A program made the translations under genes and the position numbers. Shown in pieces: positions 7,591 through 15,516 of a stretch of 56,714 nt of DNA (the first letter of the stretch is position 1; every line of letters starts with the position of its first letter). Under the pieces are notes generated by a model that saw only the letters and a list, made by a program, of their open reading frames with translations, was not told the DNA's origin and ran no database searches. The DNA is taken from positions 1-56,714 of the IMG/VR virus record IMGVR_UViG_3300042534_000372; one strand, given 5' to 3'. This stretch comes from a virus.

Positions 7591-8469
7591 CTATTGTTTT
7601 AATAAGTTGAAATAAAATTCATTTTTCTTTTGCTGAGTGTCCTCTGACGGCTCAATTGTTTTCGAAGTGTCCTCTGACGGCTTCTGGTTTTTTTCTAATA
7701 TTTTTATTTTAGCTTTTAATTCTTCAACGGTTTCAGATTTACCAACTTCTAACGTTGGTGTTGCGTAATTACTACCCTTTGGAACTGCTGAACCTTCAAT
7801 TACTTTAGCTTCTTTAACAGCGTAAAACCAGCCTCTTTCTTCGGCTAATTCCTTATTAACTACTGTTGATATATACTTATCCCATGCCTCTTTTTCTGCT
7901 CCGTAATAGTCCTTTTCACTATTCACACAAAGAACTAATTGCATGTATCTCATTCCAACTGAGTGCTCTTTAACCCATCCGTTCGCGTACTGCTTAAACA
8001 TTTCTGGATTTCTGTCTCTCTTTATGGTTGCATCGAAAACTAAAGCCTCTGTATTGCCAGTGAAATTAAAACCAAGCTCTTTCCATGTGAAAGTCTGAAC
8101 TGATACTCTTAATTCGTCACCATCCGCAATAATCTTATCAAATGCTAATCTATGCTCTTGAAGAAATAATATACCGCCATTGTCTTTTACTGACTTATTC
8201 CAAATGCCAACCTGGTGAACATCTCCGTGAGAATCTAAAATATTGGTTGTGTTGATAACAACCTTTACTTTTAATTCGTCTGGACTAGATGCAGCACCAA
8301 CAGCCTTAGTAACTTCTAATGCAGACTCACCACCACTCACGAAAACAACAGAGTCGGCTTGTTTCTCTTTAGCTTTCTTCTGTCTCTGTAATGTGTCGTT
8401 GTTGTCTTTAAGAAACTTAAAAAGCTCGTCTTTAGTTTCAAATTTAGGAATTTTCAAATCGTCACTCAT
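7591..8469 (-). CDS. Prohead maturation protease
   Basis: 292 residues. NTTNILDSHGDVHQVGIW (73-90) and FLQEHR, with candidate catalytic His at 106, are followed by WVKEHSVGM with candidate catalytic Ser at 170. This is the His-Ser pattern of HK97-type prohead proteases. The C-terminal 60 residues are a Lys/Glu/Ser-rich tail containing a direct repeat of PSEDT, encoded by repeated DNA near 7635-7680, which may serve as a self-cleaved scaffold-like tail. It lies between portal and capsid. Confidence 0.85.
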   Translation of the reverse strand: MSDDLKIPKFETKDELFKFLKDNNDTLQRQKKAKEKQADSVVFVSGGESALEVTKAVGAASSPDELKVKVVINTTNILDSHGDVHQVGIWNKSVKDNGGILFLQEHRLAFDKIIADGDELRVSVQTFTWKELGFNFTGNTEALVFDATIKRDRNPEMFKQYANGWVKEHSVGMRYMQLVLCVNSEKDYYGAEKEAWDKYISTVVNKELAEERGWFYAVKEAKVIEGSAVPKGSNYATPTLEVGKSETVEELKAKIKILEKNQKPSEDTSKTIEPSEDTQQKKNEFYFNLLKQ

Positions 8470-8472
8470 GGA

Positions 8473-8565
8473 TTACTTTTTAACTATTTTATCAGAATCA
8501 ACTATTTTAAGTCTCTTATCTCTAATCTTATCAATCTCTTCTTTACTAATCTCAACTTTTGCCAT
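8473..8565 (-). CDS. 30-residue leader ORF before the protease gene
   Basis: MAKVEISKEEIDKIRDKRLK, an amphipathic charged helix. It ends 3 bases before the protease start and begins about 26 bases after a TATCTTTG promoter box, so it would be the first gene of a separate protease-capsid transcript. Too short to assign. Confidence 0.4.
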   Translation of the reverse strand: MAKVEISKEEIDKIRDKRLKIVDSDKIVKK

Positions 8566-8590
8566 AATAAAGGTTTAAGTATATAATAGT

Positions 8591-8651
8591 CAAAGATACT
8601 AATTTATTTTTAATTAAAATACAAATTAATTTATGTGTTGTACAGCACGTT
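8591..8651 (-). promoter_or_regulatory. Promoter for protease-capsid genes with operator-like site upstream
   Basis: The minus strand has TATCTTTG at 8598-8591. Upstream, 8635-8651 reads GTGTTGTACAGCACGTT, a variant of the dispersed inverted repeat (GTGnTGTACAnCAC core). This suggests that the capsid module has its own, regulated promoter in addition to read-through from the terminase-portal genes. Confidence 0.55.
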
Positions 8652-8670
8652 TTTGAATAATTGATAATAA

Positions 8671-8698
8671 AAAACCTGAGCGGTTAGGCTCAGGTTTT
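8671..8698. terminator. Intrinsic terminator between portal and protease transcripts
   Basis: AAAACCTGAG (8671-8680) and CTCAGGTTTT (8689-8698) form a 10-bp stem around an 8-base loop, with A and T runs on both sides. On the minus strand it would stop transcription coming from the portal gene, directly before the capsid promoter. Confidence 0.85.
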
Positions 8699-8744
8699 TT
8701 GTTTTATTTAATAATCTTATAATGTTTTGTTACCGAGCACGCTG

Positions 8745-8837
8745 TCAGGCGTTAACACTACATTCACTGAGCGTTTTTAGGCATCTGCCATTTAACCACC
8801 ACAAGCCTAAATCATCCTGATAAAATGATTTTTCCAT
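8745..8837 (-). CDS. Possible 30-residue peptide
   Basis: MEKSFYQDDLGLWWLNGRCL and ten more residues. It lies in the otherwise empty 250 bases between portal and the terminator. Aromatic and cysteine content is high for random AT-rich DNA, and G+C is locally raised, but nothing else supports expression. Confidence 0.25.
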   Translation of the reverse strand: MEKSFYQDDLGLWWLNGRCLKTLSECSVNA

Positions 8838-8849
8838 AATTTTAGATTT

Positions 8850-8921
8850 TTAAGCCTTCTCTATATATGTACCTGTGAGCATTAAACCATTACTACCGTC
8901 ATAATAAAACTTCACAACCAT
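8850..8921 (-). CDS. Possible 23-residue peptide
   Basis: MVVKFYYDGSNGLMLTGTYI plus three residues, a beta-hairpin-like peptide just after the portal gene. It is listed so that the 8699-8950 gap is described; the coding status is doubtful. Confidence 0.2.
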   Translation of the reverse strand: MVVKFYYDGSNGLMLTGTYIEKA

Positions 8922-8950
8922 GTCATATATTTTAAATTAAAAACTCTAAA

Positions 8951-10309
8951 TTAATCTGTATTATTATTATTATTAGGATCGTCATTATTGTTATTATTAC
9001 TAATATTTCTTTGGAATTTATAAACGTCACCACCGCTTACTACTGGTAAATCTAACAATGAAAGATATTGATTCCATGTAATTATATTCTCAGCATAGGA
9101 ATCTTTCGCCGTTCTTCCGTTTAAGTTGGTCGCAATGGCCCTTTCCTTAAAATTGTCTTGCATTGCTGGTATATGATCCCAACTTGTACGAATCCTAAAG
9201 CCGTACTTTCTACAATCTAATCTAAATGTCCAATACTTATCATCACCCTCAACCATTGGGATAGTAGTATCTTGGTAGAGTCTTTTTACTGATTGTAATT
9301 GATTCTCGTATGTTGCGCCCTGAATATATGTTTTAACAAGCTCGGGAGGAACGCCAAATTCATTACTAATAAGTATTGAGTTGTTTGAAAAGTCCTCGTA
9401 AACTCCAAGATCCTTAGAACTCATCGCTGTTTTAATATAATCCAATGGAACAGGAGAAATAAGAAAAGGATTTTGACCGTTCAGATATCCGTAATCATTT
9501 TTAAACTTATCTTGAACCTCTGTTTTTTCGTCTGCAGTTAATGGCACTGTTCCGTTCGCATCTTTTGCATTAGGGCTTAATATTCCACTCATTCCTCTAG
9601 ATGTAAAGAGCGTATTCATAAACTCAAAAGCTAACTGAACGTTTGTTATTGGTCGCTTTAAAACCTCTAATTTGCTTATCCCCATTATCGATGGAGACTC
9701 GGACGAAATATTAACCTCGTTTAAGTGTATGATTTCTGATGGATCGAATTTCTTTATCGGGTTTACGTTTGTAACCGCATACTCTGAAACAATCCCGTTG
9801 ATATCTATCTGATCGTAAATCTTACCCGTTTGTTTAACCTCTGTAAATTGAGATGGTAGATTGACCATTGTCTGAACATTCGCGATGTCGGGCTTGCCAA
9901 ATCCAGCTGGCGCATTCAAATAAACGTAAGCATTACCAAATGTTTTCTTATAAAATACTTTCTGTTGTTCGAATTCTTCAGATGATTGTAATGGATTCGG
10001 GAATTCATTTAGCAATCTATGGGCGTTTTGAACACCAGCGCGTCCAGATGTCCAGGGTATAACCTCACCCGTTTTAGTATCTTCTAAATACTTGCGCCCA
10101 TTAGCGGCTGATGTGGATAGTAAATTAATACAAGCCTTAACAACTGGGTTAAACCTAACAGCCTCTTCGAAATCTTGCGGAGTCGATAGTGAAATCCAAG
10201 ACGGCTTACCATCGGGCCACTGGATATTCTGTGCTGTTACTATCGTATTCTGCCTAAAAGCCGTGCTTAATAGACTCCTGGCTATGTTAAATTTAAGTTT
10301 GTCAAACAT
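8951..10309 (-). CDS. Portal protein
   Basis: 452 residues, the dodecameric head vertex through which DNA passes. The pattern fits HK97-family portals: early VVKACINLLSTSAANG (57-72), LLNEFPNP (99-106), a KKTFGNAYVYL strand, IIHLNEVN, then the stem and wing region ending in LYQDTTIPMVEG. The C-terminus is a low-complexity Asn tail (SNNNNNDDPNNNNNTD) encoded by ATT trinucleotide runs near 8951-9000, unusual for a portal and prone to slippage. It follows terL, as expected. Confidence 0.88.
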   Translation of the reverse strand: MFDKLKFNIARSLLSTAFRQNTIVTAQNIQWPDGKPSWISLSTPQDFEEAVRFNPVVKACINLLSTSAANGRKYLEDTKTGEVIPWTSGRAGVQNAHRLLNEFPNPLQSSEEFEQQKVFYKKTFGNAYVYLNAPAGFGKPDIANVQTMVNLPSQFTEVKQTGKIYDQIDINGIVSEYAVTNVNPIKKFDPSEIIHLNEVNISSESPSIMGISKLEVLKRPITNVQLAFEFMNTLFTSRGMSGILSPNAKDANGTVPLTADEKTEVQDKFKNDYGYLNGQNPFLISPVPLDYIKTAMSSKDLGVYEDFSNNSILISNEFGVPPELVKTYIQGATYENQLQSVKRLYQDTTIPMVEGDDKYWTFRLDCRKYGFRIRTSWDHIPAMQDNFKERAIATNLNGRTAKDSYAENIITWNQYLSLLDLPVVSGGDVYKFQRNISNNNNNDDPNNNNNTD

Positions 10310-10381
10310 GTATAGTTATTTTTCTCAAAATTACAACTTTATTCGTAAAGATAATAATAATTTGAATAGTAATAGATTAAA

Positions 10382-11716
10382 CTACCATAACCTATCCTTC
10401 ATTGCTAGAACATACCTTGCAGGGTCTATGTGATGATTCCAGTCATCGATTGGCTCTGGAAGTATTATCCCGTCCTTAGTGATTTGTCTTTGATAACTCT
10501 CAAATTCTTTGATAATATTTAAGGATCTTGACGTTATTCTGTGATTGTAAGCCAGTAGCCATTTTAAACTCTCTGATATTCGTGGTTTTTTAACTGCATG
10601 TACGTTATATCCAGAGCTCCTAAGCTCTCTAATACTCTTTGGTTCTGCCGAGTCTGCTACTATTGTTTGGGATGCATCAAACTTGGTGTCTTTTAATCTT
10701 TTAATTATGCTATCTTGAAGTGGATTATCTACCTCTAGGTTTGTCAATCCAGTCTCGTGTATTATTTCATCCCAATACATTGTATTACCGTGAATGTAGA
10801 AGTCTGTTAGAGTTAATGGATCAGGATTGAATCCAAAATCCATGCCCGAAGGTATCCTTTTTGCTTCTTTTGGAATTTCATCAATAACAGACCAATTTTT
10901 CATTATCAACCTGTCTGATATAATGCCCCATTGAGCATTAGCATATATATTGTAATTGTTAATATCATGAATTTTATCGTGTTCAAAATCTGCGATAACA
11001 TGCTTGTCTAGAAATCCGAACTCTTTACCACATGGATGACCTACTATCCAGAAGTTGTCTCTATATGTGTTGATTATAAACACAATATTACCACGCTTAT
11101 TAATCTTCTTAGATCCGAATTCAATATCTAATTGAGATAAGTTAACGCCATTAATCACAGGCGCATTATCAAGAACTAATGGCATATTTTCCCAATCCTC
11201 TTTATCGATTACGTTTTTTTTAACCCAATGATTACGAGAAATAGGATTCCATGAAGCTATTATTTGCTGTCCTGGCTTTCCTCTTAATCGTTTCTTTATC
11301 TGTTTTAAATCATCTTCTTTGTAATCAGTCAACTCATCAAGATAAACCCTTTTAAATGCTGATATTCCTTTTATTCTCTCTGAGTTATCAAGACCTCTAA
11401 ACCTTAATTTAGCCTCACCTATTCTTATTTCATTCTGGATAGCGTCAATATTATTTGTGAATCTATTTAGGTTTGCGGTAAATGAATATGCATCTTGATA
11501 AATCGAATCCTTTATATCTACTGCGTACTTTCGCATCATTAGTGTACTGTCTCCGCTTTCTAAAGCGTCAAGGCTACACGCTTGCGATACACTATGAGAC
11601 TTACCACTAGAAGAACCACCCATTAAAAAAATCATCCTAATATTTGGATCATTCATAGCATCTCTTAAATGCCAATATGTAGGGTTGAATAATCTAGGAT
11701 CTAAATTTAAATTCAT
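10382..11716 (-). CDS. terL: Terminase large subunit (packaging ATPase and nuclease)
   Basis: 444 residues. Walker A GGSSSGKS at 33-40, Walker B RVYLDE at 123-128 (Asp127, Glu128), coupling motif around ASWNP (154-158), then the RNase H-like nuclease with GMDFGFN (catalytic Asp293) and VADSAEPK (Asp355). This is the phage Terminase_3 arrangement. It pumps DNA into the prohead and cuts the concatemer. It lies between terS and portal. Length and motif spacing are normal. Confidence 0.92.
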   Translation of the reverse strand: MNLNLDPRLFNPTYWHLRDAMNDPNIRMIFLMGGSSSGKSHSVSQACSLDALESGDSTLMMRKYAVDIKDSIYQDAYSFTANLNRFTNNIDAIQNEIRIGEAKLRFRGLDNSERIKGISAFKRVYLDELTDYKEDDLKQIKKRLRGKPGQQIIASWNPISRNHWVKKNVIDKEDWENMPLVLDNAPVINGVNLSQLDIEFGSKKINKRGNIVFIINTYRDNFWIVGHPCGKEFGFLDKHVIADFEHDKIHDINNYNIYANAQWGIISDRLIMKNWSVIDEIPKEAKRIPSGMDFGFNPDPLTLTDFYIHGNTMYWDEIIHETGLTNLEVDNPLQDSIIKRLKDTKFDASQTIVADSAEPKSIRELRSSGYNVHAVKKPRISESLKWLLAYNHRITSRSLNIIKEFESYQRQITKDGIILPEPIDDWNHHIDPARYVLAMKDRLW

Positions 11717-11787
11717 GTTTTAGTTTGAGATTGTAACCAGCATCATCGAGTCAAGACGATTCAATGTAAGTAAAAATCTAATTTTAG

Positions 11788-12360
11788 TTACGATTTATCA
11801 CTAAATGCATCATAGGTGATATTTGTTGTTGATTCGAACTTTCCACCTGCATTAGTGTGATCTATTCTCTCAACTGCATTATACCCCATCATTTTATTGA
11901 TTTCTTGAATGGCTGTTATCTTTGGGTATAGCTTAATCTTAACATAGTCTATTTCAATCTCTCCATCTTCACCGACCTTCATAGTTTTAGTGTCCGTGCT
12001 TTCAATAGCTGCGGTCTGATCCTCTGTTAACTCTTTAAAATCCTTTAGTGTTATCCATGTGTTATGAAGATTAGCAATGCTTGAATAGGCTATCTTAACA
12101 AGCTCATTTATATTCCTTACTTTAGACACTCCTGTTAAATCTTCTATGTTATTTTTAATTTCCTCGATATATGTTAAAATTCTAACATCATCTAACAGCC
12201 TTGTAGCACTTGCGGAAGCAGATTTATATTCACAATCTGGGTATGCTTTCATGTATGATTTCACCCTATTCCACGATAAAACATACTCTCTTGCGAAGTG
12301 TTTTTGATTATCGTTTAGCGGTAAAATTCCGATCTCTATATCTTTTGCTTTGCTTGCCAT
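11788..12360 (-). CDS. terS: Terminase small subunit
   Basis: 190 residues. The N-terminal half matches the Terminase_2 pattern: LNDNQKHFAREYVLSWN, MKAYPDCEYKSASASATRLL, then a predicted oligomerisation coiled coil. The C-terminus carries a beta-rich segment. It recognises the packaging site and loads terL. It is the first structural gene after a terminator and a tRNA-like element. Confidence 0.85.
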   Translation of the reverse strand: MASKAKDIEIGILPLNDNQKHFAREYVLSWNRVKSYMKAYPDCEYKSASASATRLLDDVRILTYIEEIKNNIEDLTGVSKVRNINELVKIAYSSIANLHNTWITLKDFKELTEDQTAAIESTDTKTMKVGEDGEIEIDYVKIKLYPKITAIQEINKMMGYNAVERIDHTNAGGKFESTTNITYDAFSDKS

Positions 12361-12403
12361 ATCATTTAGTTTATCCCATAAAGTTAATCATTTTATAGCA
12401 TAT

Positions 12404-12431
12404 AAAAAAACCCTCCGATTTGGAAGGGTTT
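12404..12431 (-). terminator. Intrinsic terminator upstream of terS
   Basis: On the minus strand AAACCCTTCC and GGAGGGTTT pair with one bulge around a 5-base loop and are followed by seven T residues. It would end the short transcript carrying the tRNA-like element, leaving terS to read-through or antitermination. Confidence 0.75.
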
Positions 12432-12478
12432 ACGGACCGGATCAAAATTAATTAATATAAACGATTCCAGTATGTTTG

Positions 12479-12549
12479 TGATCTAACGGGAGTCGAACCC
12501 TATCTTTCAGCTTTTCTGGCTGCGTGCTCTCCGTTACACTATTAGATCA
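12479..12549 (-). tRNA. Degenerate tRNA-like element, Phe-like (GAA) anticodon
   Basis: 71 nt with a perfect 7-bp acceptor stem (TGATCTA/TAGATCA), a 3-bp D stem, a 4-bp anticodon stem with loop CAGAAAA, and a T arm with loop TTCGACT but only three paired bases. Position 33 would be A, whereas functional tRNAs carry U, and no CCA is encoded. It looks like a decayed tRNA or a tRNA mimic. A TATATTTG promoter lies upstream and a terminator downstream. Confidence 0.5.
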
Positions 12550-12597
12550 TTTCCGAGGGAGTTTTAACGAGCCTTACCCAAGGACTGCTCTAGACTA

Positions 12598-12605
12598 CAA
12601 ATATA
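12598..12605 (-). promoter_or_regulatory. Promoter -7 box for the tRNA-like element and structural genes
   Basis: The minus strand reads TATATTTG with a TTG about 20 bases upstream, a good Bacteroidota promoter. Transcription would start some 50 bases before the tRNA-like element. Confidence 0.65.
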
Positions 12606-12672
12606 CTAATTCCTATCAACTATACCAATCTCTTTTATCTATCGAAAATTTATATTGATAGAGATTGTCTAT

Positions 12673-12876
12673 CTAATCCATCAACCCACACTCTTCTATT
12701 AAGTCCTGAAGACTCATTATTCTTGATGCAATTTGCTTTGGTAAGTATTTTATCATTTCTTCTTTTCTTTTGCCTCCAACCATACTGCCTTCTTCTACAA
12801 AAGCATCTGTCATGGCTAATATGCCAAACAACTCATTTCTTATTTGTCTTTTGGATAATACTCTTTTGTTTTCCAT
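12673..12876 (-). CDS. Hypothetical small protein
   Basis: 67 residues, basic N-terminus (MENKRVLSKRQIRNELFG) and acidic C-terminus (QDLIEECGLMD), all helical by eye. Last gene of the minus-strand early/middle operon before the structural region. No family recognised. Confidence 0.6.
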   Translation of the reverse strand: MENKRVLSKRQIRNELFGILAMTDAFVEEGSMVGGKRKEEMIKYLPKQIASRIMSLQDLIEECGLMD

Positions 12877-12878
12877 AA

Positions 12879-13040
12879 TTACGAATTCTTTTTATTTTGT
12901 TTAAACCATCTTTCAAAATCTTTCCTGTAGTCTTCTGAATCATTCAAATGTTCAGGATTAGTGAATGATTCAATCAGTTTCCAGCAAATCGCTTTTACTT
13001 CAGTATTTGTGTAAATATACATTTCTATTTTTTTTGCCAT
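12879..13040 (-). CDS. Hypothetical small protein
   Basis: 53 residues, MAKKIEMYIYTNTEV, then an aromatic helix (DFERWFKQNKKNS). Its stop is three bases from the next start, consistent with an operon. Function unknown. Confidence 0.55.
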   Translation of the reverse strand: MAKKIEMYIYTNTEVKAICWKLIESFTNPEHLNDSEDYRKDFERWFKQNKKNS

Positions 13041-13081
13041 ATAGTTTTAATTGATTAATAATTTATTTTAATAGATTTTAT

Positions 13082-13306
13082 TTACCAGAACGTGAACCCA
13101 TCAGGATCAACACCCAAAAACTGACAATGCAATATACATGAAGTCCTACCGCCTTTTGATGTATTACCAAGCATAAAGTCCATTACTAACTTCCAGTTAT
13201 ATGTTCTTTTTCTTACTGTCTTTGGAATATTACGCTCTACGTTTCTCATTATGCTAAGATGAAATTTAATCTTATCCATCTCTACCGTTTGATCTAAATC
13301 TCCCAT
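13082..13306 (-). CDS. Hypothetical conserved-looking phage protein
   Basis: 74 residues. The second half (FMLGNTSKGGRTSCILHC, then FLGVDPDGFTFW) has the look of a conserved phage motif with a Gly-Gly turn, two Cys and a C-terminal aromatic patch, next to a basic region (KTVRKRTYNWK). No function known to me. Confidence 0.6.
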   Translation of the reverse strand: MGDLDQTVEMDKIKFHLSIMRNVERNIPKTVRKRTYNWKLVMDFMLGNTSKGGRTSCILHCQFLGVDPDGFTFW

Positions 13307-13369
13307 TCTTTTAGTTTTAAGCTATTATTTAATTAACTAATTCCTTATTTAAATTAAAGGTCATTTTCT

Positions 13370-13648
13370 TTACTTATAAAAATCAAATGAATCTTTTCCA
13401 GTGTATTTTTTAATTAGCTGCCTCAATTCGTTTCCGCATTCAGTCGCCATATCGCAAGCGTTAGAAAGTTCAATCTTATCTAGAACTTGCTTTTCAAAAA
13501 TCTTATCCATTAACACCGACATAAATATAGATGTTGCAGCTTTTAAAGACTCTTCTGGGTAGTTTGGCTTTGTTCCTACCGATTCATTTACGGTTAATTC
13601 AAGCTCTAATAGTATCGGTTGTATTCTTACTCCTAATGATTCTTGCAT
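13370..13648 (-). CDS. Hypothetical protein
   Basis: 92 residues, mostly helical with two cysteines (NACDMATECG). It overlaps the upstream small gene by 16 bases. No recognised domain; no signal peptide. Confidence 0.6.
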   Translation of the reverse strand: MQESLGVRIQPILLELELTVNESVGTKPNYPEESLKAATSIFMSVLMDKIFEKQVLDKIELSNACDMATECGNELRQLIKKYTGKDSFDFYK

Positions 13649-13797
13649 GGCTTCAATGTTAATTGTTTAAGTCCTTCCTTGTGCATTCTTAAAAACACTT
13701 TTGCAATGTGATGTTTTGCATTCTTGGATAATTTAAAATTCATAGATGGAATACAATCACCATTTGACAGTGTTGCTTTTGATAGTGATTTACTCAT
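13633..13797 (-). CDS. Hypothetical small basic protein
   Basis: 54 residues, MSKSLSKATLSNGDCIPSMN followed by a basic helix with two His and a Lys-rich tail. It ends inside the start region of the next gene. The overlap and basic character are typical of small phage middle genes; function unknown. Confidence 0.5.
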   Translation of the reverse strand: MSKSLSKATLSNGDCIPSMNFKLSKNAKHHIAKVFLRMHKEGLKQLTLKPCKNH

Positions 13798-13800
13798 TGT

Positions 13801-14328
13801 TTAAATATTTAAGTTTTTGGTTGTTAATTCTCCTTTTGTGTATTCAGCTAAGTCATGTATGGTTTTAATTTCTACACAATCAGATGTAAATACATCGTAA
13901 ACACAAATGACACCATCTTCATTTTTAATGAATTCGTATTTCCCAATATAAAAATCTACTACTGCATCACTACATAACACAACATCTTCAAATATCACTT
14001 TCTTTTCTGCTTCTTGCCATAATTCTAATGCAACATCAAACATTGAATCTATTGAGCTTCCAACAATAAAATCAAATTCTTTAGGCTTCTCGTAAGGATT
14101 AACAAACATCTCTTTCGTGAGTGATCCGAGCATAATTTTATCGTAATCATTACGCATTCTCAACATTATCGCATCTATAACAATGAAATCGTGCGCGTTT
14201 TCTTTTGGCGAACATCCATTTTTATATGTTGGTATTTTAGATCCTGACAATTTGCAGAATTCAGAAGTAGTAAGCGATTTTAAGTAGAATCCAAAACCTG
14301 CCTCTGTATATAATTTATCTAGTTTCAT
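13801..14328 (-). CDS. Hypothetical phage protein
   Basis: 175 residues, mixed alpha/beta. N-terminal MKLDKLYTEAGFGFYLKSL, a central acidic/aromatic part and a C-terminal region that alternates strands (VIFEDVVLCSDAVVDFYIG) before ending TTKNLNI. Four cysteines are scattered rather than clustered. Family not recognised. Confidence 0.65.
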   Translation of the reverse strand: MKLDKLYTEAGFGFYLKSLTTSEFCKLSGSKIPTYKNGCSPKENAHDFIVIDAIMLRMRNDYDKIMLGSLTKEMFVNPYEKPKEFDFIVGSSIDSMFDVALELWQEAEKKVIFEDVVLCSDAVVDFYIGKYEFIKNEDGVICVYDVFTSDCVEIKTIHDLAEYTKGELTTKNLNI

Positions 14329-14334
14329 GATCTG

Positions 14335-14514
14335 TTATTTAGTTTGATTATTAAACCATTCTGTGAACTTTTCTAAATTATCGCTATCAAATAAGCAATT
14401 ACTGCACTTTACACCTACACATTTTCCGTTTGAATTATAACAGTATTGCTCTTGTATTATTGATACATTCTCGTACTCCCTATCTGGTATTTTTAAGCCT
14501 TCGTATTCTTTCAT
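14335..14514 (-). CDS. Small cysteine-motif protein
   Basis: 59 residues with C25, C32, C37 and C40 in the form YCYNSNGKCVGVKCSNCLF. The G-K-C-x-G-x-x-C-x-N-C core matches the cassette protein at 813 (GECKGKDCLNC), which suggests a shared zinc-binding mini-domain. The C-terminal half is an acidic/aromatic helix. Function unknown. Confidence 0.6.
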   Translation of the reverse strand: MKEYEGLKIPDREYENVSIIQEQYCYNSNGKCVGVKCSNCLFDSDNLEKFTEWFNNQTK

Positions 14515-14576
14515 GATTTATCTTATTGGTTAAAACAAATTTAGCAATTCCAAAATGGTTAATACTACTTTGGTGT

Positions 14577-14593
14577 ATGTTGTAAAACATGTT
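14577..14593. promoter_or_regulatory. Operator-like inverted repeat
   Basis: ATGTTGTAAAACATGTT: a perfect ATGTT-N4-AACAT palindrome plus an extra GTT. Its flanks (TGTATGTTG... and ...CATGTTCGTA) match the site at 14846 over about 24 bases, so the two probably arose by duplication. It precedes the leftward gene at 14514. Confidence 0.6.
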
Positions 14594-14601
14594 CGTAGAA
14601 T

Positions 14602-14826
14602 TCACATGCCTAAATCTTTTATTAATTCTTTCAATGTTTCAATAGGTATTTGCATACGTTCAGTTCCGCGCCCTCCGTATCCGTAATCCCAATTACATTC
14701 GATTTCAACATCTTCACCTTGCTTTAACGTGACAGTAAAAGTTCTGTCGCGCGTCTCGTCTGTTATCCAGGTTTCGTCTTTAAAATTCGGTTGCCATTTA
14801 TTTTTTTCAATCTTCAAATCGCTCAT
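14602..14826 (-). CDS. Hypothetical small protein
   Basis: 74 residues from the ATG at 14826, beginning MSDLKIEKNKWQPNF. A longer frame reaches 14883 but would run through the operator-like site at 14846-14862 and overlap the upstream gene, so the internal start is preferred. Beta-rich centre (DRTFTVTLKQGEDVEIECNW), a GYGGRG loop and a C-terminal helix. Function unknown. Confidence 0.6.
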   Translation of the reverse strand: MSDLKIEKNKWQPNFKDETWITDETRDRTFTVTLKQGEDVEIECNWDYGYGGRGTERMQIPIETLKELIKDLGM

Positions 14827-14836
14827 ATTATCGGTT

Positions 14837-14998
14837 TTAACTTGTATGTTGTAAAACATGTTCGTAAAACTTACATAATGCATTCTCGTATCGCTTCTTA
14901 GCAGTGCTATTTTGATACACTGATAATTTCATGTCGAAAAACTGAGCCATCTCTTTATTGGACAGCTTCAGTTCTTTTTTAAGTTGTTTGATTTCCAT
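14837..14998 (-). CDS. Small HTH-like protein, operator embedded in its 3' end
   Basis: 53 residues: MEIKQLKKELKLSNKEMAQF, then FDMKLSVYQNSTAKKRYENA, the pattern of a one-domain helix-turn-helix with recognition helix around KLSVYQNS. It ends YEHVLQHTS, and those last codons are themselves the inverted repeat at 14846-14862. A regulator whose own gene carries the family operator is attractive for autoregulation, but that is inference. Confidence 0.55.
   Translation of the reverse strand: MEIKQLKKELKLSNKEMAQFFDMKLSVYQNSTAKKRYENALCKFYEHVLQHTS
14846..14862. promoter_or_regulatory. Operator-like inverted repeat inside the HTH gene
   Basis: Same 17 bases as at 14577 (ATGTTGTAAAACATGTT), in the last codons of the small HTH gene and just upstream of the gene starting at 14826. 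Confidence 0.6.
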
Positions 14999-15007
14999 TA
15001 TTAAAAA

Positions 15008-15313
15008 TTAGCTCAATTCCCACTCTAGTAATTTAATGATACTCTTTCCGTAATCCTCACAATATCCATCTTCATCGACTATCCACTCGTTTAACATTGG
15101 ATTTGAATCGCTATGAGAAACGAAGTTTGTGCAGAATGAAAATGTTAAACCATCGTTATTTCTGTGTCTAGCTGAATGTTCGGATACCCTGATTGTTATA
15201 TCTTGTTCTGAATCTTCTGAGTCCTGCTCGAATGTGAAATATGATGATCCATTAACACCTTCAAGTCGTTTAGTAATCTCTTTTGCGGTTTCTTCTATTG
15301 AGTAAGTTCTCAT
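15008..15313 (-). CDS. Hypothetical acidic protein
   Basis: 101 residues: MRTYSIEETAKEITKRLEG, then a beta-rich middle (SSYFTFEQDSEDSEQDITIRV) and an acidic, aromatic C-terminus. Overall alternation suggests a small alpha/beta fold. First gene after a clear promoter, so it heads a short operon with the HTH gene at 14998. Function unknown. Confidence 0.65.
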   Translation of the reverse strand: MRTYSIEETAKEITKRLEGVNGSSYFTFEQDSEDSEQDITIRVSEHSARHRNNDGLTFSFCTNFVSHSDSNPMLNEWIVDEDGYCEDYGKSIIKLLEWELS

Positions 15314-15357
15314 TTTGTAAGTTTTTTGTTTTGGTTATTATCTCATTTCCTATACAA

Positions 15358-15365
15358 CAAATATA
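15358..15365 (-). promoter_or_regulatory. Promoter -7 box
   Basis: TATATTTG on the minus strand with TTG about 20 bases upstream. It gives a leader of roughly 40 bases before the gene starting at 15313. Confidence 0.65.
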
Positions 15366-15436
15366 AGCATAAACTTATTACCACACAATAGTAAGACTAA
15401 AATAAATCGTTATTTGAAACGATTACAAATAAAAAT

Positions 15437-15471
15437 GCTCCCAGTGAATCTGGTTAATCCATTCCGGGAGC
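15437..15471 (-). terminator. Branched hairpin terminator after the SSB-like gene
   Basis: On the minus strand GCTCCC (15471-15466) pairs with GGGAGC (15442-15437). A second inner stem (GAATGG with CCAgATTC) and a following ATTTTTATTT tract fit an intrinsic terminator for the operon ending at 15559. Confidence 0.65.
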
Positions 15472-15516
15472 TGCAAAGAAACTTATTCAAGCCATGAGTA
15501 AGTTCTAGAAAGTAAA

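Noticed and set aside
7635-7685. Repeat in the protease gene as a mobile element
   Set aside because: The PSEDT-coding direct repeat is only about 20 bases and in frame, consistent with a simple internal duplication in a low-complexity tail.
14602-14883. The longer start of the gene at 14602 (from 14883)
   Set aside because: It would include the operator-like palindrome as codons and overlap the HTH gene by 47 bases; the internal ATG at 14826 is cleaner.
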